DNA from: Pseudo-nitzschia pungens
Taxonomy: Eukaryota; Bacillariophyta; Bacillariophyceae; Bacillariales; Bacillariaceae
Direction: 5' to 3'
Length of the DNA: 64,000 bases
Assembly: GCA_037355855.1 (NCBI GenBank)
Contig: CM074769.1
Location: 2,108,001-2,172,000 of the forward strand
Under the pieces are notes generated by a model that was not told the DNA's origin, searched no databases, and was given only the letters and a program-made list of their open reading frames with translations. Position numbers and translations under genes: made by a program. Shown here one piece after another: positions 25,789 through 34,870 of this stretch (position 1 is its first letter; each line of letters opens with the position of its first letter).

Positions 25789-27622
25789 ATGTCCGTCTTC
25801 ATCAAAAAGGCCCCTTTGGCTCTCAGCAAGAAATTTGCCCCCAAACCCCCCTCGGAAGCTCGGGGAACGCCTGGCAGACCTTGATACTGACTCTGATGAT
25901 AGTTGTTTGCTCAGCATCGAAACAGTTGCTCCTGATCCACCGTTTGCTGGATTGGAAGAGCTCTTGAAAAAGCGCAATCCCTTCTCCAAGCCAGCAAAAC
26001 AGAGCTTGATTGTCAAGTTTATGGAAGCCGATCTCTCGCGTCTTACAGAGAATGACACGAAAATGACTCTGCTTAAAATTCAGCAGGGTTTGAAACACAC
26101 CAAAGGCAAAGGCAAAGCCAAGAGCTCTCCTAAACTATGGACCGGCAACTTCATGGCAGAGGAGCTTGTTGCCATTGTTGAAGCCTACGAATCCTACCAA
26201 TCTTTTGTTGCGTGCAATCGATCTACCAGAAACAAGATTCCTGCAATTGCCATGTTCGACAATCTCCTGGAGCAATTCTCCGTTGAACTGGACAAGGAAC
26301 GCGCCAAGAAGGAGGCCATTCTCCGGGCAGAAGCCAAGAAGAAGATTGCGAAGGCCAAGAAATCTGATGGCGTTAGACCCCAAGAAGACATTGAGTATGA
26401 CAAATTTCTCTTGCTTTTGATGCCTTGTCCCAACTGCAAGCACTTCAACACCATGCATCTCCAGAGCAAAAAAGAAATCAAAGAATTCAACCAGCAGGTG
26501 GAGGATGAATACCAAAAGAAGAAGGGTCGATACACCTCCCTTTCTGTAGCGCGTCAGCAACAGGAAAAGAAGCCCCGGAAGGGGAAGATCAAGAGTCGGG
26601 AGATCGGTTGCTTCTGTTTCAAGATCAACTGCATGGACATGCCAAACGGAGGCAATTGTTCTCATTGCAAAAACTGTGCCAACCTCAACGCGAGGGGTGT
26701 ATGTGCGGATTGTTGCATTTGTGCCTGTGACTGTAGCATTGTGTTCTTCGAATCAGAAAGGAAGGCTATTGCTGATTCGGTGGATCCAAAGGAGAAAGAG
26801 TCTCGTCCCCCTACCAATGGAAGAGCATTGCTCCACCACCTTGAAGAGATATACGCCTCAAGAGTGAAGGAGGTGTTCCTGGAAAATCCATCAGCATTGG
26901 AGGAACACATAGCCAGAGACGCCCATTCCAGTACCTTCTGTGAAGTTCTATCCGATCCCGTTTTTGCAAGCACAGAAGCAAGAAAGAAACTTCAAGAAGA
27001 TATGGGTCCACTGGAGACTACCACCAAGGACGGGAAGAAGACTATCGATCAGCTCCGGGCAGAGAAGAGGGGTGTCACTCTCAATCCCACTGGAGACTCC
27101 AGATTTTTCCGGAACAGACTCCAGGAACATCCAATGGATCTGACCAGGTTTCTCCGAAACAGCAAAAAGGCGAACTCCCTTCCGCTCTCTCCAATCAAAT
27201 CCACCGGAGGGATTGGATCTCGTGTTCAACCAATCAGCATCAATGGAACTGATCATGGCGCCAGTAAATTGTTGGGTACTCCAATCAGCCATAAATTGTC
27301 GAGTGGACGCAAATTGTCAAGTGATACTCCGCCAAGCAAATTGTCGAGTGATACTCCTCCCTTCCTTCGATCCATGCGGGAAGCAGCCAATGAGAAAGCT
27401 GACTTCCAGGAGAACTCCCAGCCCACCTTGGAGATCCTCAATCACTTGGGAGACACTCTTACTACTGAAAATAATTCAGCAGAAGCTTCCCAGATCAAGC
27501 GCAAGGCAACTGACCTTGCCAAGCGTGGAAAAGATCCAAATGAGTGTCTCCCCAAGATGGTGGACTGGTGCAAGCGCCAGAAGATTCCGGCAAAAGACAC
27601 CGGCGGAACAGACAAAAAATAA
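25789..27622 (+). CDS. Cysteine-rich accessory protein of the mariner-like transposon (apparent 1-base frameshift near the start)
   Basis: A protein of about 610 residues of unknown family. The long frame opens at about 25835 with no nearby ATG. An ATG at 25789 in good context encodes M-S-V-F-I-K-K-A-P-L-A-L-S-K-K-F-A-P-K-P-P and joins the long frame if one C is removed from the six-C run at 25846-25851. The long frame has an acidic N-terminus, C-P-N-C-K-H-F-N-T-M-H near residue 197 (long-frame numbering), and a dense cysteine cluster at about 258-302 (C-x-C ... C-S-H-C-K-N-C ... C-A-D-C-C-I-C-A-C-D-C) likely to bind several zinc ions. Ser/Thr-rich repeats (K-L-S-S-D-T-P-P) and a basic C-terminus follow. 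It lies tail to tail with the transposase inside the inverted repeats, so it may assist transposition or regulation (inference). Confidence 0.68.
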
Positions 27623-28411
27623 ATTTAATTATTAGTAATTATCTATGATTAGTTGTAAATTGTCGTGTCGTAGATTGTCATCAGTTGTCCATTGTCCATT
27701 GTCGGTTGTCGGTTGTCGATTGCTTGCTTGCTGGAGACATGGTGTGGCTTTTTTTATGTTGCCAGCAGCAAAATTATGAGCTGTTGCTTGCTGCTGCTGT
27801 TTGCTGCTGCTTGCTGCTGGAGTGGATCGATTCAGCTGTAAATCAATCCATCCACTCGTGTTTTCCACTTGTGTTTTCGGTTCCGGACTTTCACGTACCG
27901 GTATGTTCGATATCTGGACTCGTAGATCTACAATAAAGAAAGAGAGGTCCAACACCTCTGAATCCCAGCAGTTCTCCTATACTTCGACGCGTCGGTCAAC
28001 TTCAATCCCAGGAGTTCTTCTATACTTTGCGGCGCCCGTCAACTTCAATCCCACCACCTGGACGTCCAAGGTTTTCTATTGTACCTATGTTTGATATCCA
28101 CCAATGGAAATGAATATAATCGATTCCCACAAGTGTTCGACACTTAAACGTGGGAGTGACATGGGAGTGACGTGGGAGTGACACTGCCGGCGGCGCTATT
28201 GGGGTACAATTGAAAACCTATCGCAAATAAACTGGAGCAAACTGGAGCAACACTAATTCATTATTTCTATTTTTGCAACTCTACAAAAGCAAAATCCACT
28301 AAACTACCTCTAAGAAATACAACCAAAATCAACAATCGACCATGGTGGAAACTCGACAATCGACAATGGTGGAAATGCGACAATCAACAATCGGCAATGG
28401 CGCTCTAGCAC
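27623..28411. other. Region between the two transposon genes, with minisatellites
   Basis: Holds short repeats: TTGTCGGTTGTCGATTG near 27690-27720, GCTGCTTGCTGCTG near 27785-27825, GACGCGTCGGTCAACTTCAATCCCA near 27985-28050, and CGACAATCGACAATGGTGGAAA at 28335-28390. Most of these recur, in inverted orientation, at 51780-52330 of the derivative element. No further gene is supported. Confidence 0.7.
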
Positions 28412-29554
28412 TCAGGGGATTACAACCCTGGGGTAGGTACCATCCTCGCTGTACCCGCAGTGAGCAAAGGTCCCGTCGAATGGACCGATTGCTCCTGCAG
28501 CTCTGTAGATCTGTTGCTCTAGATCTACCAAATCTAGCTCCCCTCTCGTATTGATCTTCAGGTAGTTGACTAACTGACAGATGATATACTCTGTCGGTCC
28601 GTACTTTGGCTGATAGGGAGGCCGGGGGACAACATTGTATCTCGTCGGTCCTTCCCTGTCGAAAATGGTATTGTAGACAATTGGAGCAGCATGGCTGCTC
28701 AAGTTGTCCCACATAAAGACTCTCCAGTCGTCTGTCTGTGGAACTCGCTGCTCGCCTTCAAAAGAAGAGCAGATACTGCCTACAAAGGAAGCGAACGCGT
28801 CCCCTGTAGTTCCATGGTTTCTGCTCACTCGTACCCATCGCTGAGGATGAACAACACTCCCTGATAAATTGTTGGGTACAGTGGGATCTCCAGCTTCCAC
28901 AGCAATAATAACTGTAAGTTTCTGCCCTTTTGCATTGTTGCCGATACTTCGAACTCTACGAAAACTAACCGCCCAAGCGTTTTGACGATTCAGTCTCTTT
29001 GTTTCCATGGCAAACTCGTCTATATCGATGAGGCGCTTTCTGGGGATGCCAGCGATACCAGATGGCAATGGTCTGTTCCAGAACAACCATTCCTTCCTCC
29101 AGTTTGTGGGAGTGTAAGCACAGTAAGATTCAATACTAGCCTTTTTCTGTGTTGCATTAAGCTCTTGTAACCGGTGAGAGAGGAGCTGCTGGCTGTAGAT
29201 TCCTCCCCCCTCATTGTAAATAAACATTGCCATCTTGTCAAGTGTGGCCTGTGGCCAAATAACGAGACAGAGCATAAGGAGCGTCAAATCTGTACCTACC
29301 AGCTCTGTCTTGTCTTTGTTGCCAGTCATCCGATGGGGATGAAGTTGTTTCTTCCAGCGGAAGAGTGTTGCTCTCGCAACAGGTACAGGTAAGCCTGCTT
29401 CGTGATCCTCCATTATCTCTCGATGTCTCCATACTGGATATCCCTGAGCTCCTCCTCTTTTTGGATGAGGCCTCTCCTGTCGCTGTTGCCCTAACTCTCT
29501 GCTAAGTTGCAGTTTGCTACGCGCTTTGGCTCTGGTATCTGCCGGATCCACCAT
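28412..29554 (-). CDS. Tc1/mariner-superfamily (IS630-like) DDE transposase
   Basis: 380 residues from ATG 29554 (M-V-D-P-A-D-T-R-A-K-A-R-S-K), in strong context. An N-terminal helix-turn-helix is suggested near residues 45-75 (H-R-E-I-M-E-D-H-E-A-G ... A-T-L-F-R-W-K-K). The catalytic acids are visible: D in L-I-D-I-D-E-F-A-M (about 178), D in F-M-W-D-N-L-S-S-H (about 283), and E in Y-Q-P-K-Y-G-P-T-E-Y (about 322), with 38 residues between the last two (DD38E spacing). The surrounding P-P-Y-Q-P-K-Y-G-P-T-E matches the Tc1/IS630 consensus style. The frame is unbroken. Its first 24 and last 17 codons are preserved in the derivative at 51048-53545. Confidence 0.9.
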   Translation of the reverse strand: MVDPADTRAKARSKLQLSRELGQQRQERPHPKRGGAQGYPVWRHREIMEDHEAGLPVPVARATLFRWKKQLHPHRMTGNKDKTELVGTDLTLLMLCLVIWPQATLDKMAMFIYNEGGGIYSQQLLSHRLQELNATQKKASIESYCAYTPTNWRKEWLFWNRPLPSGIAGIPRKRLIDIDEFAMETKRLNRQNAWAVSFRRVRSIGNNAKGQKLTVIIAVEAGDPTVPNNLSGSVVHPQRWVRVSRNHGTTGDAFASFVGSICSSFEGEQRVPQTDDWRVFMWDNLSSHAAPIVYNTIFDREGPTRYNVVPRPPYQPKYGPTEYIICQLVNYLKINTRGELDLVDLEQQIYRAAGAIGPFDGTFAHCGYSEDGTYPRVVIP

Positions 29555-29822
29555 GGTCAAGGTGTTCGTTCTCGTCTTGTGTTCTCGTTATTGTGATGCG
29601 AAGAACTGTGGTGTCAAAAAATGTGATTTTTATAAAGAGTTTAGTGAAGCTATCGAACAATGGGTTTCCACTAACAAAACAGCACACTATAAGAGGTTAT
29701 AGGAAATTATCCACTACAAAATAATTTTTTGGCATTGGTATGTTCTCCTTCCCTGCGCATTCCATTTTGGTTTGGGAATATTCGGTTTACTCGACGAGTC
29801 TCAACTGTTATCGGACTCGTAG
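29555..29822 (-). repeat. Right terminal inverted repeat of the mariner-like element
   Basis: Ends with CTACGAGTCCGATAACAG (minus strand) next to TA at 29823-29824. Homologous to both ends of 51048-53545. It includes the transposase 5'UTR, so the transposase promoter must lie in this repeat. Confidence 0.82.
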
Positions 29823-30615
29823 TAACAGCCCTAATTTCTGCAAGTGTTGGGGGGAGTTTCACGCCTTGTTGGGTGCAGAATGACAGACAGATTATCAGTG
29901 TATTTTCAGTACCTTGAAGTATGAAAAGTACGATAAAAATTCGAGCTTTTTTGTTACACGTGCAATAAAAAATAGAAGTAATAGTGAACTTACGATGTCT
30001 TTTACAGGTACACGTACGTACGAGAAACAAGCGTTCGGCATTATTATTCTCAATTTAATCCCCTCACAACACGTACGTACGAACATAATTGGATTATCAA
30101 CACAACGGTATTTTTATTCCTTCGCACATAATTTGTTCCTTTTTTCGATGGACAGAATGATCATTCATAGGTGTGAAACTCCGACTAGTTTCATCTGTGT
30201 CATCGCAATGCACCGTTGTGATCAGCGAACAATGAAAACACTCGGAGTTGCTCTAAAAATCGACGTATATGCACGCATGTCGTGCTTATCTTTCTCACTA
30301 TAATGTGAAAAATCGACGTGCCCCCGTCGAAAAATTTAGATTGCCCAAACAATCCAATCAAAAGTATTTTTTCAACTATTTTTTTCATACCACTATGATT
30401 TCAGCAATACATTGTCCTCTTAATTGTGCGGTGCGGTGCGGTATTAGCAACTTGGTACGATGCACCGGGGCTAACCTCGATTGTCAGATTTGGTTCAAAC
30501 TAATCTGACGTATGGTGAGGTCAACATTACTCCGCCAATAACATCGAACCCAACTATGATCATTGATGCTTTGAATCATAGACAGCGTCAAACAATTCTG
30601 GAGTTCTAAACAACA
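29823..30615. other. Intergenic region
   Basis: AT-rich sequence of about 790 bp upstream of the coiled-coil gene. It has a short tggcggtgcggtgcggt-like run near 30425. No gene is supported; it should hold that gene's promoter. Confidence 0.5.
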
Positions 30616-32022
30616 ATGGTAGACAGGGGACGAGTAGTCGTATCAGGAGAAGCCAACATGGAGAAATTAGAGTTATTGTCACAAACCGCAATGTTGAAGC
30701 AGGGCATCGATGGGAGGAGTAGCAGATTGGGAGGGGATATCGGTTCAGCAGATAACGGCAACCAATCGATGCCGGGTATTCCCATTTCTGCACACACACA
30801 AAATCTACTGTCTGCTGCAGCAGTTGCTGGTGCTCCTTTACTTCCACTGGGTAATAGTGGGGAAAAACGAAGCAGAACAACTTCACCCTCTTCCTTCAGC
30901 GTGCACACAACAACCGTAGGTGGGAGACACATTGCGAGTCCTGTGTCAACAGACGGTGAGGACGAAGACGTTGCGGGAGAAGTTGCTAGAGGGATGTCCA
31001 TCGTTTCGACAAAAATCAAGCCTATTACGAAAGCATCCATCGTTGAGTCTCGGAGTCCTGTTACAACATTGGAATGCGCACACCATATTACTGCTGCTCC
31101 ATCGTCTCCGTTTCCCTCTTCACCTCCGCTGTATGGCTTTGGCTATCTTTCAAATCACAATCAAGTGTTGCAACAGCAACAGCCGCAGGAACACCACGAT
31201 TACTCCGCTTCGCTTTACCACAACCATCACGGTAACATCATCCGGACTTTATCGGAAGCATCTTTTGCTCCTCCATACAGCAATAACTTGATCGCTGCGA
31301 ACGCCAGCACCGGAGCTCCAGCACCAACGGTAGCTATGATTAGCAGCGAAAGTGGTGCAGCGTTCCAACCGCCGCAGCAGCAACCAGCACAGCTACCGCG
31401 ATTTAATTTGCAGCAACGCTCGCAGCAATCTCATACGCACGGAGAAATGGCACAGCAAATCAGGGAGTTGAAGGAACGATTGTCCGAAAAGGATTTGTTG
31501 GTGTCTTCCCTGCAGAATAAAGTCAGCTGTTTAGAAAACCAGATCCACGAACTCCGCCAGCTTCCAACAGGCAAGATATCACACATTCCTGTGGAGTAAG
31601 TTTGTTTTTTCCGTTCAGGCGAGCGCCAAAAGAAGTGGGAAGCCTTTCGTGCTCTAAATGCAATTCTCTTCGTTCTTTGCTGCATACTAACCGATTTCCA
31701 TTGATCATTCTTGGTGTAACGAACGACATGCCGTTGCTCTTTCTCTTCACTTCTACATAGTGACATGATTCGTATCATGCAAGAATATGGGTCCGAAGTT
31801 TCGAACCAAACCCTCCCCCAACAACGCAAACACTCTATCAAGAAAGCATCAATTGTGCGTCAATTCCGTCGTTGGAATCCCAATTTCTTTCATTTCTTCC
31901 TTCATCACAACGGTGAATGGGTTCCCAAGCTGGGAAGGGAAGGAGAGCTAAGACGTCGCGCTGAAAAACGTCGTCTTCTATTGATTGCAAAGCAAAGCAA
32001 CAGCGCCAACGCAAGCAAATAG
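30616..32022 (+). CDS. Coiled-coil protein with conserved RRWNPNFF-type C-terminal motif
   Basis: Two exons, 30616-31595 and 31761-32022, joined by a GTAAGT...TAG intron of 165 bp, give 413 residues. The N-terminal 270 residues are low-complexity (Ser, Gln, His, Pro rich). A strong coiled coil follows at about 276-316 (heptads in M-A-Q-Q-I-R-E-L-K-E-R-L ... L-E-N-Q-I-H-E-L). The spliced exon adds D-D-M-I-R-I-M-Q-E-Y and a basic block, S-I-V-R-Q-F-R-R-W-N-P-N-F-F-H-F-F ... G-E-W-V-P-K-L-G-R-E-G-E-L-R-R-R. The coil plus arginine-rich segment resembles a DNA- or protein-binding module, but I do not recognise a named family; from memory such a motif occurs in several diatom proteins. The splice is supported by continuity of the basic block. 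Confidence 0.75.
31596..31760 (+). other. Intron of the coiled-coil gene
   Basis: Donor GTAAGT, acceptor CATAG; phase 2. Without splicing the protein would end four bases later (TAA at 31597-31599) and lose the conserved basic block. Confidence 0.8.
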
Positions 32023-32673
32023 GCCTCGAGGAGCAACACGCACAACAGCACAACAACAAGAGTGAACAACAACACAGACATACAAATTTACACATCATAC
32101 AACACAAACTGCAGAAATTGATCAACGTATCGAATCAAGCATGCATACAACATAGATAAAGGGAGGACTTCAAGGAAGAGAGGTCAAACCTGATACACTA
32201 CATGTTGAACGTTTTCAACCATCATACAAATCAAGACATACATACACCATACAATATATCAACGCAAACCAAGTGAACGACACACCACACCAAGACAAGT
32301 ATCCGTCAAGCCCTCCTCTGCTCAAGTATGTTTCCGGCAAACTGATTGCATGAACGACTTGAGCGCACCACGTGTGAAATGCGAAAGAGCTTGTGTTGCA
32401 AGCAATACACACGCAGAGAGGACATTCACACAAATATACATACACACAAACATTAAAGTACAGTAATAAATTAGATTTTGCATATTGTGGTAACTTGATG
32501 ATTTAACTTATCTTTTCGATTCAACTCGGATATACCACATCTACCACGTCTGGATGGTAGTCTGAAGAGAAAGTCAGGTGAGATCTTTTCATCTCTCAGT
32601 ATCGAATACGGCATGGACAGAATGTGTCGGTACGGCGAAAAATAAGTTGCAAATCTCGCCTAGATGTTATTTC
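32023..32673. other. Intergenic region between convergent genes
   Basis: 650 bp between the stop of the coiled-coil gene (plus) and the stop of the carrier gene (minus). It is rich in ACACA/CATACA short repeats and probably holds two 3'UTRs. No gene seen. Confidence 0.5.
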
Positions 32674-34097
32674 TCAGGGTTTGAAGACAGAGAAATTGGT
32701 TTCCAAGGAAGATTGGATTGATTCGAACGACATGAAGATAATACCTTGTCCAGGAACAACTCGCCCAAGACGAGGAATGATGCCGGCATAAAAAGCGCCG
32801 ACACCTTCTTTTCGAAAGACCTGCATGAAGCAATCAATCGTATTTTTGTACTGAGTTGCCTGGGTTCCTTGCATGCGAGTCTAGGTTTCGTGCGGTAGCG
32901 ATAGATGACATGTGTGAGGAGGGTGAAGGTCAGATAAAATAATAATACAGGCCTTTTGAAGTTGAGGTATCACACTCAAAAAATTGTTCGAGAAGTCAAA
33001 GGGGGAGACCTGTCGATAAAGGGCGGATCGGAAGAGCTAGTGTGCTCTTAAACAGATGATGAAACAACTTCAGAAACTTGCCTTGACCACGTCAAATGGA
33101 TTGTTTCCAAGCGTAGAGAAACAACCAGCACTCATTCCACCAAACAGCCCCATAAGAGGAGTCAACGGTTTTTCACCATCGTTCGTGACTCTTTTCTTAT
33201 ATTCGTTGAACCACATGAACCGCAAACCTTGATTGGACCCTTGTTTCATCGCCGTAGCAATAGCCTAGGGAGCGACACAAAATCGTTTGCAGAATGAAAA
33301 AGTGACGAAAGAAATGAATTGTCGACGGTGCTTGATTGGATGATGAATCATTTCATGCGAACTTTTTACAATTGAATAAAAACAGATCAATTGTCGATGA
33401 CCATTGATAAGATGAAAAAATCGCATCAAGCGCAATTTTATAGTTTTATGGCAACAGCGAGATGGAAACAATCCGACGAAACTTACCCCTTTATATACTC
33501 CACCAATGCCTTCTGTCTTGATAATGTGCTTCAACCCTTTTACGAACGGCATGTTGAGTTCAATAACCTTTGTTTTTACAGTCTCTACGGGAGCGACAAT
33601 CAGTAGGGCTTCGGAAACACCGGCCCCAAGACCAGCAACAAAGTTCTTGCCCGGAGTTAGTTTTCCGTCTTTATCCCGAAGGTTTTCCTTGATCAGCGAG
33701 TTCAATCCAAATCGAATTCCAGCTTTTGGAACACTTCCTACCAAAGTCGGCGCTAAACCACGGTACAAACTGCAAGCAAGCATTCCATTGTGCATAGCGA
33801 GGAAGCAATAATCATTCACCATTGAAGTGAGAATTATGCGGTAAAAGCCAACAAACAAACGAACGAGAAACAGATGGGCGGAAGCAATCAGGCGTACCTG
33901 AAAAAGCCGGTCGTGCGGACCGTGTACGATATGCCTTCGATCATTCCACCGTAGGGCAGTTTGGAGCCCGACTTGGACCCAAGTTGCAGTTGTGTCTTGA
34001 TGAACTCCATAGGCCACACCGCCGTTGCTTCTACGGCTCCAGCTATACAACCGGCAGCCATGGCCGTTAGAGGATTGGAAGACTTTTTTGTCGACAT
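32674..34097 (-). CDS. Mitochondrial carrier, tricarboxylate (citrate) transporter-like
   Basis: Four exons (minus): 34097-33898, 33769-33487, 33264-33082, 32880-32674, giving 290 residues, a normal size for the SLC25 family. The three repeats each show the family signature: W-P-M-E-F-I-K (residues 28-34), A-P-V-E-T-V-K, and N-P-F-D-V-V-K split across the last intron. Further matches to citrate-carrier style are L-Y-R-G-L-A-P-T-L-V-G-S-V-P-K-A-G-I-R-F-G and P-R-L-G-R-V-V-P-G-Q-G-I-I-F-M-S-F-E. It should exchange tricarboxylates across the inner mitochondrial membrane. Intron 3 has a GC donor (AAG|GCAAGT); the others are GT-AG. The substrate assignment rests on motif similarity only. It is divergently arranged with the dehydrogenase gene at 34871. 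Confidence 0.9.
32881..33081 (-). other. GC-AG intron in the carrier gene
   Basis: Donor GCAAGT and acceptor CCTAG. Joining gives N-P-F-D-V-V-K|T-R-M-Q-G, the exact carrier signature continuation, so the boundaries are well supported. Confidence 0.85.
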
Positions 34098-34167
34098 CTT
34101 TTTTTCGCTTTTTTTCGCTCTTTTTCGCTCTTACTATCGAGCCCCGTCCTTGTTGCTTTTCGTCCAC

Positions 34168-34870
34168 GGAAAGGGATATCCCAACTCAGGAATCGGTTAT
34201 GCAGTGTAATTGTTCTACCTGCTATAATCGGTGCTAAAAATAGAGGATCCCTCAATGTCCACTATCGCACAAAAGAGTACCGGTACCTCACTCGTCCGAA
34301 GTTTTTCTTTTGCCGCAACGTAATTCTCGTTTTTTTGTCGGAATAGCCGACATGATCGTAACGGATCACTGTTTTCTTGTTTTTTTTTGTTTTGAGAGAC
34401 ATGATGAGATCGGTGATTTCGTCATTTTCTAGGACGATGAATGAATCTTTTGGGAGTAAGTTAATCGAATGAATCAATCAATCAATCTTGTTTTGTGTAT
34501 CCGATTGATTCGCATTACGAGTAATTACTACGTAACTTCGTAACTTACTTCGTACGAAGTACAGAATTGTAACAGGGGTGTCATCAGTACCGGTACGTAC
34601 CGGTATGATGTACCGGTATAAAAAAAACATCGGATCCACCGACAACGTAATGTACTATTCGTACGCCATCGGTGCGTGAGATCGTAACCAAGGATCTCAC
34701 AGTCTCCTGGACTCCGGAAACGGTGACAACACCTTGTACTTGTATCGTACAGCAGTCGATATTGCACTGACGACATCACGATACAGTACCTAAACTGGTA
34801 TTGTCGAGCTAAGTTAGCACAACGATTGTTCGGATCGTTGGAATGATCGAATTTCTTTTTCGATGACACC
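34168..34870. promoter_or_regulatory. Intergenic part of the divergent promoter region with ACCGGT palindromes
   Basis: The carrier (minus, start 34097) and the dehydrogenase (plus, start 34871) diverge from this 770 bp interval. It contains a cluster of GTACCGGTA(C) palindromes at 34587-34618 and another GTACCGGTACC at about 34279. TATAAAAAAAA follows the cluster at about 34617-34628. These are plausible regulatory sites for one or both genes; no experimental role is known to me. Confidence 0.45.

Larger units (their letters stand above)
25325..29822 (-). mobile_element. Tc1/mariner-type DNA transposon with accessory Cys-rich gene
   Basis: The right end is exact by comparison with the derivative at 51048-53545: it ends ...tcggactcgtag at 29822 followed by TA. 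The left inverted repeat is recognisable only from about 25325 to 25445 (aattcctatgaccctttacag ... tttttggtgttcgc), the inverse of about 29595-29705; the outermost bases expected on the left are missing. Inside are two convergent genes: a cysteine-rich protein (plus) and a DDE transposase (minus). Sequences between and beside the genes (27780-28420) recur in the derivative, which supports a single element. The left boundary is uncertain. Confidence 0.72.
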
